A DNA stretch of 61,465 nt, taken from Gulosibacter massiliensis (GTDB lineage: Bacteria > Actinomycetota > Actinomycetes > Actinomycetales > Microbacteriaceae). Both the position numbers and the translations under genes were made by a program. Under the pieces are notes generated by a model that was not told where the DNA came from, did not search any database, and saw only the letters and a program-made list of their open reading frames with translations. Below, in pieces: positions 17,569-26,707 of this stretch (position 1 is its first letter; each line of letters begins with the position of its first letter). The DNA lies in assembly GCA_945949175.1 (NCBI GenBank), contig CAMFDU010000003.1, positions 1 to 61,465 on the forward strand, read 5' to 3'.

Positions 17569-18311
17569 CTCTCACGATAGAGATGTTGTATCCCGAGATT
17601 GCGAATCTACACGGGGACAATGCGAACATCGAATACCTTGCACGGTGCATCCCCGCGGCACGAGTTGTTCGCACAGGTCTGAACGAAACTCCCGAATTTG
17701 TCTCGGGAAACGTTGATTTGGTTTATCTCGGACCGCTGACGGAGAGAGGCCAGAGACAAGCAATTACGCGGCTCACGCCACACAAATCCAGAATTGAAGA
17801 ACTCATTCAATCGGGTGCCCATTTTCTTTTCACACACAACGCCATGGAATGCTTGGGTTCGCGGATCGTCAACCCAGAGATGAATTACGACATCCCTGGA
17901 GTGGGAGTTTTTGACTTCACGACTGAAGTGGCCATGTTCAACCGTTACACCGGCAAAGTAATGGGGTCTTTCGATGGAGTGGAGCAGCCAATTGTCGGGT
18001 ACAAATCACAATTCTCGATGGTTTCTAGTTCTCTTGAGTTGCCAGGGTTCATGACAACCATTCGCGGCATCGGACGAAACCGGGCAACACACCTCGAAGG
18101 GGTTCGAGTCCACAACTTCATTGGGACTTCGCTGATTGGTCCGGTGCTTTTGATGAACCCGCATCTTGCAGAGTGGTTGGTGTCATCACTGTCACCGGCT
18201 GAAAAGCCGCAACTCGCCTTCACAGATCTCGCGGTTGCGGCCTACGACGCTCGTCTGCGCGAATTCCAGGACGACCGTACGTGGTCAACCTTCGAGCGTG
18301 TCACGCAATGA
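17565..18311 (+). CDS. gatD: GatD-like class-I amidotransferase lacking catalytic residues
   Basis: 248-residue CobB/CobQ-type amidotransferase fold, position and length as for GatD. In active GatD the nucleophile elbow is CGGYQxLG and the catalytic His lies in GTYLHGPLL. Here the elbow reads FLFTHNAMECLG (87-98), putting His91 where the nucleophilic Cys belongs; the only nearby Cys (96) is five residues off. The second motif reads GTSLIGPVLLMNP (187-199), with Ile191 replacing His. The nucleotide sequence is unambiguous, the frame is open, and codon use is normal, so this is not a decaying gene. GTG start overlapping murT by 4 bases, with ACGGAG upstream. Glutaminase activity is unlikely; a structural or altered ligase role is inferred. 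Confidence 0.82.
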   Translation: MTLTIEMLYPEIANLHGDNANIEYLARCIPAARVVRTGLNETPEFVSGNVDLVYLGPLTERGQRQAITRLTPHKSRIEELIQSGAHFLFTHNAMECLGSRIVNPEMNYDIPGVGVFDFTTEVAMFNRYTGKVMGSFDGVEQPIVGYKSQFSMVSSSLELPGFMTTIRGIGRNRATHLEGVRVHNFIGTSLIGPVLLMNPHLAEWLVSSLSPAEKPQLAFTDLAVAAYDARLREFQDDRTWSTFERVTQ

Positions 18312-18314
18312 TTC

Positions 18315-18336
18315 GCGCTGCGGTGCCATGCAGCGC
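18315..18336. terminator. Hairpin between gatD and DUF7455
   Basis: GCGCTGC, loop GGTGCCAT, GCAGCGC: a perfect 7-pair stem in the 51-base gap between two convergent genes. No T-tract follows, so it is only a candidate bidirectional terminator. Confidence 0.5.
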
Positions 18337-18362
18337 ACACCCAGCATCGCGAGGAGAGGCGG

Positions 18363-18587
18363 CTATAACGCTTGATCCGCGATGAGGCGGTCTGTTTCGT
18401 CAAGCCATTCGAGCGCAGACGATGCAAGAGCTGGTTTGACCTTGCTCGCGTGGTGACCGCAAAAGAAGAGTTCACCGGACTGAAGTCGAACACGCACGTA
18501 GGCCTGTGCTCCGCACGAATCGCATCGATCGAGTGAACTCAGTTCGGATGCGGTGGCGGTTTCAGAGGGGGAGTGCGTAGTTGTCAT
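18363..18587 (-). CDS. DUF7455 small zinc-ribbon-like protein
   Basis: 74-residue protein of an actinobacterial family that normally sits next to the parE-type topoisomerase gene and sigA. The pattern is C-D-S-C-G-A-Q-A-Y-V-R-V followed by ELFFCGHH, so Cys/Cys and Cys/His-His are placed to bind one zinc ion. The N-terminus is Ser/Thr-rich. AAGGAAG lies before the ATG. Divergent from parE, with a 171-base intergenic region carrying a dyad. No function is established; a nucleic-acid-binding role is a guess from the ribbon. Confidence 0.87.
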   Translation of the reverse strand: MTTTHSPSETATASELSSLDRCDSCGAQAYVRVRLQSGELFFCGHHASKVKPALASSALEWLDETDRLIADQAL

Positions 18588-18624
18588 GGACTTCCTTTCG
18601 ATGTGTCTATTCCACCACGAGACA

Positions 18625-18640
18625 CGGACATTCCTGTCCG
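18625..18640. promoter_or_regulatory. Perfect dyad in the DUF7455-parE intergenic region
   Basis: CGGACA, TTCC, TGTCCG: a 16-base perfect inverted repeat 38 bases upstream of the DUF7455 ATG and 118 bases upstream of parE. It could be an operator for either divergent gene or a small hairpin in a transcript. It does not match the actinobacterial LexA box (CGAAC-N4-GTTCG). Confidence 0.4.
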
Positions 18641-18758
18641 AAAGTTACCCCGTTTCGCCATGAGCGTAAATTTTGTCCACCGTCGCGGAGAGCCTGACTC
18701 TGAGCTGTCAAACCCTCGCCTAGGGTTGGACACGTCCCCGTCAGCGAAGGTTTAGTCA

Positions 18759-20831
18759 ATGTCCACCGAATATTCCGCCCGCCACCTCAGTGTCCTAGAA
18801 GGACTCGAGGCTGTTCGGAAGCGGCCGGGTATGTATATCGGCTCGACGGATGAACGCGGGCTCATGCATTGCCTGTGGGAAGTCATCGATAACTCGGTTG
18901 ACGAGGCTCTTGCCGGTCACGGTTCCTCAATTGGTGTCACTCTTCACGCCGATGGCAGCGTTGAGGTGCGGGACACTGGTCGCGGAATCCCCGTTGACAT
19001 TGAACCGCGCACGGGTCTCTCGGGCGTCGAAGTGGTGTTCACCAAGCTGCACGCGGGGGGCAAGTTTGGTTCCGGCTCATACACTGCCTCGGGTGGTCTG
19101 CACGGTGTCGGCGCGTCGGTGGTCAACGCGCTGAGCGAGCGCCTCGACGTATTCGTTGACCGTAATGGTTCTACGTACGCCATGTCGTTTCATCGGGGCG
19201 AGCCCGGAACCTTTGACGACAGCGTGGTGTACGGGCCGAGTTCGCCGTTCACGCCCTATATCGATGACTCTGAGTTGCGCATCGTGGGGAAAGCGCAAAA
19301 AGGCGTCACGGGGACACGCGTTCGGTGGTGGCCTGACCCCGAGATCTTTGGAACATCATCAATTGTTGAGCTTGACACGCTGCTCGCACGAGCACGCCAA
19401 ACTGCGTTTCTCGTCCCGGGATTGTCGCTTTCCGTGTCGGACGAACGTTCCGATACATCCGAGCAACACGAGTTCTCGTTCGCCGGCGGGATCGGCGAGT
19501 TCACCGAGTTCCTAGCGCCCGACGCGGCACTGACCTCGGTGTGGCGCTTGACCGGGGACGGAACGTACAGCGAAACGGTCCCTGTTCTGGACGACGCGGG
19601 ACACATGGTCTCGACAGAAGTCGAACGATCCTGTCACGTCGACATCGCTCTTCGCTGGGGCATGGGCTACGACACTGTGCACAAGTCGTTTGTGAACATA
19701 ATCGCAACGCCTAAAGGCGGAACGCACGTGAGTGGTTTTGAACAGGCCTTAGTAAAGGTCCTGCGGGCCGAGGTAGAAAAGAATTCCCGACGACTCAAAG
19801 TGGGAAACGACAAACTCGAAAAAGACGACATCCTGACGGGCCTCACGACTGTCCTCACCGTTCGAGTTGCCGAACCACAATTCGAGGGACAAACCAAGGA
19901 AGTTCTCGGAACTCCGGCGATTCGTCAAGTTGTCTCGACGGTCGTTGCGAAAGCGTTGGAAGAAAAGTTCGCGTCAACAAAGCGGGATGACAAGGCGCAA
20001 TCAGCGCTCGTGCTGGAAAAAGTTGTTGCTGAAATGAAAAGCCGTATTTCTGCTCGTGCCCACAAAGAGACTCAACGCCGCAAAAACGCGCTGGAGTCAT
20101 CCACGCTGCCGGCAAAACTCGTTGACTGTCGGTCGGACGAGGTCGAACGCAGTGAACTGTTCATTGTTGAGGGGGATTCCGCACTCGGGACGGCAAAGTT
20201 GGCACGAGACTCTGAGTTCCAAGCGTTGCTGCCCATCCGAGGCAAGATTCTTAATGTCCAAAAGGCTTCGATCGCCGACATGCTATCGAATACCGAGTGT
20301 GCCTCCATTCTTCAAGTTATTGGTGCGGGAAGTGGTCGTACATTTGACCTCTCACAAGCCCGATACGGCAAGGTCATCATCATGAGTGACGCTGATGTCG
20401 ACGGCGCGCACATCCGGACGTTGCTGTTGACGCTGTTCTTCAAATACATGCGACCTCTGGTCGATGCGGGGCGTGTGTATGCGGCTGTCCCGCCGCTGCA
20501 CCGAATCGTGGCAATCAACCCTGGCTCAAAGGCCAATGACGTGATGTACACCTATTCAGAGAGCGAACTACACACGACCCTAGACACATTGCGCAGGGCG
20601 AATCGTTCGTGGCAAGAGCCCATTCAGCGCTACAAGGGACTTGGCGAAATGGATGCGGATCAACTCGCAGACACCACGATGAGTCTCGAGCACCGAACGC
20701 TTCGACGTGTGCGCATCGATGACGCCGAGAAGGCCACCGTGATGTTCGAGCTACTGATGGGGAACGAAGTAGCGCCACGTCGCGAATTCATCATTGACGG
20801 CGCACTTGATCGCGATCGAATCGACGTTTAG
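18759..20831 (+). CDS. parE: Type IIA topoisomerase subunit B (ParE-like)
   Basis: 690-residue ATPase subunit that powers strand passage for decatenation or supercoil relaxation. GHKL ATPase motifs: [23 protein letters not shown], and [15 protein letters not shown]. The TOPRIM domain has [20 protein letters not shown] and [11 protein letters not shown]; the tail has [12 protein letters not shown]. It sits next to sigA and DUF7455, the location of the second (topo IV-like) pair in Microbacteriaceae, whereas gyrBA normally lie by dnaA, outside this window. If no gyrB exists elsewhere this would be the only B subunit. Convergent with parC, sharing the TTAG stop. Confidence 0.95.
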   Translation: MSTEYSARHLSVLEGLEAVRKRPGMYIGSTDERGLMHCLWEVIDNSVDEALAGHGSSIGVTLHADGSVEVRDTGRGIPVDIEPRTGLSGVEVVFTKLHAGGKFGSGSYTASGGLHGVGASVVNALSERLDVFVDRNGSTYAMSFHRGEPGTFDDSVVYGPSSPFTPYIDDSELRIVGKAQKGVTGTRVRWWPDPEIFGTSSIVELDTLLARARQTAFLVPGLSLSVSDERSDTSEQHEFSFAGGIGEFTEFLAPDAALTSVWRLTGDGTYSETVPVLDDAGHMVSTEVERSCHVDIALRWGMGYDTVHKSFVNIIATPKGGTHVSGFEQALVKVLRAEVEKNSRRLKVGNDKLEKDDILTGLTTVLTVRVAEPQFEGQTKEVLGTPAIRQVVSTVVAKALEEKFASTKRDDKAQSALVLEKVVAEMKSRISARAHKETQRRKNALESSTLPAKLVDCRSDEVERSELFIVEGDSALGTAKLARDSEFQALLPIRGKILNVQKASIADMLSNTECASILQVIGAGSGRTFDLSQARYGKVIIMSDADVDGAHIRTLLLTLFFKYMRPLVDAGRVYAAVPPLHRIVAINPGSKANDVMYTYSESELHTTLDTLRRANRSWQEPIQRYKGLGEMDADQLADTTMSLEHRTLRRVRIDDAEKATVMFELLMGNEVAPRREFIIDGALDRDRIDV

Positions 20832-23245
20832 CGCAATCTGGTTCCGAGCACGGTGACGACGTCGCTCAATGGCAATCCAGATCCGTCACGCTTGCCAAAT
20901 TCGGTGGGTAATTCGCGGGCAGTACCGTCGTTAGCGCAGGCACGGGGATCCGGGCCTACGAACGCGATGGCCAGGCCTACTTCCCCCTTGAGCAGTGTGT
21001 GAGAGCGCACTCCGCCCGTTGCACGGCCCTTACCGGGGTATTCGGTCAAAGGAGTGACTTTGGCGCGGCCAGGGTCGGCACCCGTCAACGTCGCGCCCGC
21101 GGACGTGATGGTCACGACCAGGGGGTTGGAGTCAGCCGAGACGCAAGCAAATGAGACGACGACGTCGTTATCGGCCAGTTTGATTCCCGCAACTCCAGCC
21201 GCGCCGACCCCTTGAGGGCGAACGCTGGCAGCGGGGAAGTGCAGCAATTGTGTGTCCAGTGTCACGAAGACGAGTTCGTGCCCATCGGGGGCGAGGTCTG
21301 CACCGACAACGTCGTCACCATCGTCAAGATTGATGATCGAGAAGTTTGCGCGGCTTGGGAAGCTGGACGGATCAATCCTTTTCACGGTTCCGCGCCGAGT
21401 TCCAAGAGCCAACGGGATATCTGAGGATGGAACAATCGTGATGATCTTTTCGCTCGGTGCGAGCCCAACAACGTAGTCGGTGGCCTTTGAACCTGTTGCG
21501 TAGCCAATTGCCCCGACGGACGAGGGGAGTGCCACCGGTGTGAATCGCATAAAGCGTCCGTGTGACGTGATCGCACCAAGCTCGCCACGGGTAGTGGTGC
21601 GGACAACCGCCCGAACTGCATCGTGCTTCACTCGTTTCGCGGTGGGCAGAAATTCAGATGTGCTGGGCGTTCGCAGCAATTTCCCGGTCGCGGTAAGAAT
21701 GACGCTGCAGGGTTCGTCTTCGAGCTCGAGGCCCTGACTGGCGATTGCGCCCACAACCGGTAGGTCATCGCCGTCTAGCAGCGTCGTGCGACGGGGAGTA
21801 CCGTATTTGGACGCGACGTCAGCGAGTTCATCAGAGACCATCGAGCGGAGGGATTCTTCACTCGACAGCAGCGTCGTAAGAGCCGCGATGTCGGTCACCA
21901 GCAACTCGCGTTCTGATTCGAGTTCAATTCGTGAGAATTTGGTGAGTCGGCGCAGTCGCAGTTCGAGAATGTAATCAGCCTGAAGCTCCGAAAGCTCGAA
22001 CGCTGATTGAATCTCGAGGCGAGCGGAGGCTGCGTCGTCCGAAGCTCGAATGACCCGAATCACTGCGTCAATATCAACGATGGCGCGAAGAAGACCGTCG
22101 ACGAGGTGTAAGCGCTCGGTCTTTCGGTCGAGGCGATACCGCGAGCGACGCGTGACGACCTGAAGTCGATGGGCAATATAAACACGCAACATTTCAACGA
22201 GGCCGAGCGTCTCGGGTTTTCCCGCGACAAGCGCAACGTTGTTGATTGAGAAACCGTCTTCAAGCGGCGTCTGGCGGTATAACTGGTCCAAAACAGCTTC
22301 CGGCGAAAACCCCGTTTTCACTTCGATGACAAGTCGAAGTCCGTTTTTGCGATCGGTAAGGTCGACAACGTTTGAAATACCCGTGATCTTTTTTTTGGTC
22401 ACGCCGTCTTTGATGCGTTCGATGATTCGCTCTGGGCCAACCAAGTACGGTAACTCGGTGACCACGATTCCCGTCTTTCGAGCGGACACTTGTTCGATGG
22501 TTGAACGTGCGCGGGTGCGGAACGCACCCTTTCCCGTCGAGTATGCGTCGCGGATACCATCAAGGCCGACGATGATTCCACCGCTGGGAAGATCTGGACC
22601 GGGAATGAACGCCATGAGGTCATCGAGGGTTGCGTCGGGGTGAGTAAGCAGGTGACGAGCAGCCTCAACAACTTCAACAAGGTTGTGAGGAGCCATGTTC
22701 GTTGCCATGCCGACCGCAATCCCGGCAGCACCGTTGACGAGGAGGTTCGGGAACGCAGCGGGCAGAACGTCCGGCTGAAGAAGTTGCCCGTCATAGTTCG
22801 GCACGAAGTCGACGACGTCTTCGTCCAGGCTGTCCGTCATGGCGATTGCTTCGGGGCGCAGTTTTGCTTCGGTGTATCGGGATGCCGCCGGACCGTCGTC
22901 GAGAGAGCCGAAATTGCCGTGGCCGTCGATGAAGGGAACTCGGAGGCTGAACGACTGTGCCAATCGCACGAGGGCGTCATAGATTGCGCTGTCGCCGTGT
23001 GGGTGCAGCTTACCCATGACCTCTCCGACGACTCGTGCGCTCTTGACGTAACCCTTTTCGGGACGCAGCCCCATCTCGGCCATTTGATAGATGATTCGGC
23101 GTTGAACGGGCTTGAGTCCATCGCGAGCGTCGGGGAGGGCGCGAGAATAGATTACAGAGTAGGCATACTCGAGGAATGACCCCTGCATCTCGTGGGAAAC
23201 GTCAACGTCATCGATACGCTCGGAAGAGGAAGGGGTCTGACTCAC
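20828..23245 (-). CDS. parC: Type IIA topoisomerase subunit A (ParC-like)
   Basis: 805-residue breakage-reunion subunit partnering ParE. Winged-helix CAP domain with catalytic Tyr124 in [10 protein letters not shown]; the quinolone-determining segment [10 protein letters not shown] keeps Ser86 and Asp90, the drug-sensitive state. The C-terminal half is a GyrA-type beta-pinwheel. The start is the GTG giving (M)[15 protein letters not shown], about 30 residues ahead of the conserved [12 protein letters not shown]; a longer open frame running into the neighbour is rejected. TAAAAT lies 10 bases before the GTG. Its start codon is one base from that of the divergent phosphodiesterase gene, and its stop overlaps parE. 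Confidence 0.95.
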   Translation of the reverse strand: MSQTPSSSERIDDVDVSHEMQGSFLEYAYSVIYSRALPDARDGLKPVQRRIIYQMAEMGLRPEKGYVKSARVVGEVMGKLHPHGDSAIYDALVRLAQSFSLRVPFIDGHGNFGSLDDGPAASRYTEAKLRPEAIAMTDSLDEDVVDFVPNYDGQLLQPDVLPAAFPNLLVNGAAGIAVGMATNMAPHNLVEVVEAARHLLTHPDATLDDLMAFIPGPDLPSGGIIVGLDGIRDAYSTGKGAFRTRARSTIEQVSARKTGIVVTELPYLVGPERIIERIKDGVTKKKITGISNVVDLTDRKNGLRLVIEVKTGFSPEAVLDQLYRQTPLEDGFSINNVALVAGKPETLGLVEMLRVYIAHRLQVVTRRSRYRLDRKTERLHLVDGLLRAIVDIDAVIRVIRASDDAASARLEIQSAFELSELQADYILELRLRRLTKFSRIELESERELLVTDIAALTTLLSSEESLRSMVSDELADVASKYGTPRRTTLLDGDDLPVVGAIASQGLELEDEPCSVILTATGKLLRTPSTSEFLPTAKRVKHDAVRAVVRTTTRGELGAITSHGRFMRFTPVALPSSVGAIGYATGSKATDYVVGLAPSEKIITIVPSSDIPLALGTRRGTVKRIDPSSFPSRANFSIINLDDGDDVVGADLAPDGHELVFVTLDTQLLHFPAASVRPQGVGAAGVAGIKLADNDVVVSFACVSADSNPLVVTITSAGATLTGADPGRAKVTPLTEYPGKGRATGGVRSHTLLKGEVGLAIAFVGPDPRACANDGTARELPTEFGKRDGSGLPLSDVVTVLGTRLR

Positions 23246-23246
23246 A

Positions 23247-24353
23247 GTGTCCCCGATTTTACCTGTCGTTGGTCCCAACGACCGTTGCCTCGCTGACGTG
23301 TTGGTAAGCGCTTTCGCTTCGGTTCGTGCTGAGGAAAACCCTTTGCGGTTGGCCCCATCCCGTCGAACGGTAGTCGTTCTCGTTGATGGACTTGGTTCAA
23401 TGAACCTTTCTGCCCGTTCCGCACATGCCCGAAATATCGGCTCACTCAGGCGCTCCGACGTCCACAGCGGCTTCCCGACGACAACAGCGTCGGCCCTGAC
23501 AACACTCATGACGGGTCGTTCGCCAGGAGAAACGGGCATGGTCGGATACGCTATTCGCGATCCGGCGACGGGAGAGATCATCAACCAGTTGTCCGGGTTG
23601 CATTCCGTTGACCCGGATGTCTGGCAACCCGCAGCGACACTGTGGGAGCAGAATCCGGACATCCCGTGCGCGATTATCTCATCACCCAGATACCGCGACT
23701 CTGGTCTGACCCGGGCAATTTTGCGCGGAGCACCCTACGTGAGCGCAAAGAGTTGGGAAGACCGGCTAGTGGCAGTCGACGCATTCTTTTCGACTTATCG
23801 CGAGGGCGTTGCGTATGTGTACATCGCCGAGCTAGACATGGCCGCCCATGCATCCGGCGTTGGTTCAGATCAGTGGATTCGACGACTGGAAGAACTTGAT
23901 GGATTCGTTGCCGATCTTCGTCGTCGCATTGCACCTACCGATGGACTACTCATCACCGCCGATCACGGAATTCTTGACGTCCCAGCGTCGCGACATCTCA
24001 TCGTGCCTGCTGGGTCAGCGTTGCTCGATGGGGTGACGGTCGGCGGTGAACCCCGATTCCTGCATCTATATTCCGAGGATGAGGGCGGGACGCTCGCCCG
24101 ATGGCTCGAGGCGGAGGGGCACCGCTCCCATGTCGTTTCCCGTGATGAGGCAATCGCTGCCGGTTGGTTTGGGCAGGTCGCGGACTTTGCTCGTGGACGA
24201 ATCGGTGATGTCTTGGTGACTCCGCGGGGTCAATCGGTCTATTACATCGATGGACTAGCCACGGCCCAATCCCTCACCATGGTTGGGCAGCACGGCGGTT
24301 TGAGCCGCGTCGAAACTATGGTTCCGATTATTCGCGGCGGCGCGTTCGCCTAA
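23247..24353 (+). CDS. Alkaline phosphatase-superfamily phosphodiesterase / nucleotide pyrophosphatase
   Basis: 368-residue metal-dependent hydrolase of the type I phosphodiesterase family. Two-metal site residues are visible in order: Asp in [12 protein letters not shown], nucleophile Thr in [13 protein letters not shown], Asp and His in [11 protein letters not shown], Asp-His in TADHGILD, and His in GQHGGLS. Homologues beside parC/sepH are common in Microbacteriaceae; the physiological substrate is unknown. The GTG start at 23247 has AAGGGG 11 bases upstream and is the only start leaving the domain whole. No signal peptide is evident, so it is probably cytoplasmic. Its stop abuts the sepH stop with no gap. 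Confidence 0.9.
   Translation: MSPILPVVGPNDRCLADVLVSAFASVRAEENPLRLAPSRRTVVVLVDGLGSMNLSARSAHARNIGSLRRSDVHSGFPTTTASALTTLMTGRSPGETGMVGYAIRDPATGEIINQLSGLHSVDPDVWQPAATLWEQNPDIPCAIISSPRYRDSGLTRAILRGAPYVSAKSWEDRLVAVDAFFSTYREGVAYVYIAELDMAAHASGVGSDQWIRRLEELDGFVADLRRRIAPTDGLLITADHGILDVPASRHLIVPAGSALLDGVTVGGEPRFLHLYSEDEGGTLARWLEAEGHRSHVVSRDEAIAAGWFGQVADFARGRIGDVLVTPRGQSVYYIDGLATAQSLTMVGQHGGLSRVETMVPIIRGGAFA
23256..23261 (-). promoter_or_regulatory. Putative -10 element of parC
   Basis: TAAAAT on the minus strand, 10 bases before the parC GTG, giving a very short or absent leader. It lies inside the first codons of the divergent phosphodiesterase gene. Confidence 0.4.
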
Positions 24354-25379
24354 TCACTGATCGTCGGGACGCGCGCCAAAAACAATTTCATCCCAGGTTG
24401 GCATGGCTGCGCGTTGGCGTTTTGATCGACTCGGTGTTGGGTCCGTAAAAACATCGTCATCCGGACGCGGTTTCGTGCTCGTAGCGCCCACCTGCGTCGT
24501 GGGGAGTTCTTCTGGAGCGACGGGAGAATCGTCCGGCATCTCTAACATGTCCGGAGTGATGATGGGAATCGAGCCGGTCGACGGATGCGACGCTATGGCA
24601 TCCTGTCGTTCCCCGCGCCGCCGAGTCAAATCATCGACCTGCTGAACGGGTTGGTCCAGTTGTGCCGAATCGCCAACGCCCAGCATGTCAATCGAAATCG
24701 AGGACGTCGCAGTCGATTCCCTCACGGGCGTTGCGGCAGGCGCAACCTCATCAACGGGTGTCGGGATCGGCTCGAATTCGCCGCTGTCGAACCGAACCGC
24801 TGACTGTGGAGTGACCACCCGTAAAGGCGGAAACAGAGCAGCGTCTATGGATTCTGATTTAGAGATTCGGACGGCGGCCGCGTTTGACGGGACGAGGGTC
24901 ATCTTCCGTGGATCGAATGACCAGGTGGCGTCTTCTTCGACGGATCCCATAAGGCACCGAGCGCCAACCACCCACTCACTATTTGTTCGATAGGACTGCC
25001 AGCCAATGATTCTTCCGCCCTGCGCAGAAATTCGAGCGCCGATTTCATTCCCGAACGATGAGTCGGACCCGTCCGCTACCACGGGAACGGCGAGCGCTCG
25101 CTCCAACACGAACGAGAGTTCGGCAACAATCGGTGCCTCGAAACGTGCAACATGTTCTTCGCTGGTGCCGGTCTGAGCGGCGACGTCGCTCACAGATAAA
25201 CCCGACCGCAACAGCGATTGAATTTCTTTGGGAGACACGGCAACCGCCGTCGCTGTGGAAACAGAGTGACCGAGCTTGGATCGAAGCGCGTCATCGAGGG
25301 CGAGGGAAAACCGTTGTCCGTCTCGAGTAACAACGATGATTCCATCGCGTGTCACTTCGATGACCGATAACTCGTCCAT
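24354..25379 (-). CDS. sepH: SepH septation protein (DUF3071)
   Basis: 341-residue actinobacterial cell-division protein; in Streptomyces and mycobacteria SepH binds FtsZ and promotes assembly. The conserved N-terminal DUF3071 (about 1-160) includes a helix-turn-helix around IQSLLRSGLSVSDVAAQTG and ERALAVPVV. The rest is a low-complexity, Pro/Ser/Thr-rich, acidic tail ending in a short conserved patch (RAAMPTWDEIVFGARP). ATG chosen with AAGGAG 6 bases upstream; a TTG two codons earlier is less likely. Convergent with the phosphodiesterase gene. Confidence 0.93.
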   Translation of the reverse strand: MDELSVIEVTRDGIIVVTRDGQRFSLALDDALRSKLGHSVSTATAVAVSPKEIQSLLRSGLSVSDVAAQTGTSEEHVARFEAPIVAELSFVLERALAVPVVADGSDSSFGNEIGARISAQGGRIIGWQSYRTNSEWVVGARCLMGSVEEDATWSFDPRKMTLVPSNAAAVRISKSESIDAALFPPLRVVTPQSAVRFDSGEFEPIPTPVDEVAPAATPVRESTATSSISIDMLGVGDSAQLDQPVQQVDDLTRRRGERQDAIASHPSTGSIPIITPDMLEMPDDSPVAPEELPTTQVGATSTKPRPDDDVFTDPTPSRSKRQRAAMPTWDEIVFGARPDDQ

Positions 25380-25524
25380 CCCCAACTCCTTGGTTGCTCT
25401 TGTTCAGTGAGAATACCGCTAGAGCGACACGTTCGACGCGAATGTCGGAGGTGAGTTTGCATTTCGCTGTAAAGTGTCGCAAACTATCGCCGCCAGCATG
25501 GCACAGGAAAGGCTTCACCAAAAA

Positions 25525-25815
25525 ATGGTTACTGATTACGATTCCCCCCGTAAGGGCGAGGAAGACCACGAATCGCTGCAGGCTCTTCAAGAGCGCGTTC
25601 CCGAGCCCCGGCCTGGCGACGTTCTCGACGATGCGGACAATCCGGACAGCCTCGAGATGAGCGGCCAGGACCTCGCCAGTATGGAACTCGACGTTATTGT
25701 TGTTCCGCCTCAAGCCGACGAGTTCACCTGCATGTCGTGTTTTCTCGTCAAGCATCGCTCGCAGATTGCGAAAGAAACGAAGGCCGGAGCCTTTTGTTCG
25801 GAGTGCGAGTCCTAG
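25525..25815 (+). CDS. DUF4193 protein
   Basis: 96-residue acidic protein of the actinobacteria-wide DUF4193 family. It starts MVTDYDSPRKGEED (family members begin MATDYDAPR), and the C-terminus has a CxxC...CxxC zinc ribbon (CMSCFLVKHRS ... FCSECES). AGGAAAGG lies 12 bases before the ATG; an in-frame ATG 9 codons earlier is possible but not typical. It is preceded by a 145-base leader/promoter region and stops on CTAG, shared with the convergent DUF3093 gene. The family is conserved and often essential-looking, yet its function is unknown. Confidence 0.92.
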   Translation: MVTDYDSPRKGEEDHESLQALQERVPEPRPGDVLDDADNPDSLEMSGQDLASMELDVIVVPPQADEFTCMSCFLVKHRSQIAKETKAGAFCSECES

Positions 25816-26237
25816 TTTCCTCGGAGCGCGTCGCGGAGCTTTTCTGGGTTGCGGGTTGACAAGTACCAACTCGGCGTCGGGTCGTTCGGATCATTGACGA
25901 CGATCGTCAGTCCGCGCGGAATCCAGGCGCGAATCACTTTCCACGAGCGAGCATCCGTGAGCACACTGTTCCTGTCGCCTTTTTCTACGATGGTGGCTTC
26001 ACCCAAAAGTGCACGCTCGATTGTCGCTCGCCCCGCGCGGAGGTGTGACTCGGTCACAACAATTCGCGGAGCAAACACGACGAATCCGAGGATCGTGAGA
26101 GCGTAAAAGCCGACCGCCGCTACATAGCCTGCGACGATGTTGATCGGCGCGAGCATTCCGAACCCCATAGGGATGACAACGAGGAGAGCGAGATGAAAGG
26201 CCCACGATGGTGAGAGGGATTCTTGATAACGAACCAT
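25812..26237 (-). CDS. DUF3093 membrane protein
   Basis: 141-residue membrane protein of family DUF3093. Two transmembrane helices lie at about residues 12-55 ([17 protein letters not shown] and the stretch ending [12 protein letters not shown]), followed by a soluble domain with the conserved end [20 protein letters not shown]. The start [12 protein letters not shown] is chosen by homology; no ribosome site is seen and only 14 bases separate it from the divergent dut start. Gene pairing with dut and DUF4193 is conserved in the family. Function unknown. Confidence 0.88.
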   Translation of the reverse strand: MVRYQESLSPSWAFHLALLVVIPMGFGMLAPINIVAGYVAAVGFYALTILGFVVFAPRIVVTESHLRAGRATIERALLGEATIVEKGDRNSVLTDARSWKVIRAWIPRGLTIVVNDPNDPTPSWYLSTRNPEKLRDALRGN

Positions 26238-26251
26238 ATAACTATTCGACC

Positions 26252-26707
26252 ATGCATTACCCTGAACGAATGACACCAGAGGTTCTCATTGTTGGCCCGA
26301 CTCCGCTCTATGCCCATCCCGGAGACGCCGGAGCGGATTTGTTGGCAACAATCGACGTCACTCTGGCACCAGGGGAGCGTGCGCTGATTCCCACCGGAAT
26401 TTCAATAGCATTACCCGACGGATTCGTTGCGTTCGTCATGCCACGATCTGGACTCGCTGCCAAACATGGCGTTGGATTGGTGAACTCGCCAGGCACAATT
26501 GACGCCGGGTACCGCGGAGAAATTTCTGTCGTCTTGATCAACACGGATCTGACGGAAGCATTCGCGGTATCGGCTGGCGATCGGATTGGACAACTCGTCA
26601 TTCAGCCTGTCACGCGAGCTCGATTTGTGACCGTCACCGAACTCCCGGGCACCGCCCGCGGTATCGGCGGGTTTGGCTCGACCGGCGTGGCAGGACCTGC
26701 CTCATGA
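26252..26707 (+). CDS. dut: dUTP diphosphatase
   Basis: 151-residue trimeric dUTPase (dUTP to dUMP + PPi), which keeps uracil out of DNA and supplies dTMP synthesis. All five motifs are present: [34 protein letters not shown], and the C-terminal [10 protein letters not shown]. Start [13 protein letters not shown]; an ATG six codons later (26270) is an alternative, and the annotated longer frame into DUF3093 is ignored. TATAAC lies 9 bases upstream, so the message may be nearly leaderless. Overlaps DUF3710 by 4 bases (ATGA). Confidence 0.96.
   Translation: MHYPERMTPEVLIVGPTPLYAHPGDAGADLLATIDVTLAPGERALIPTGISIALPDGFVAFVMPRSGLAAKHGVGLVNSPGTIDAGYRGEISVVLINTDLTEAFAVSAGDRIGQLVIQPVTRARFVTVTELPGTARGIGGFGSTGVAGPAS

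Noticed and set aside
17565-18311. gatD as a pseudogene or sequencing error
   Set aside because: Frame, overlap with murT, length and codon use are normal, and two separate active-site motifs are changed by clean substitutions without frameshift.
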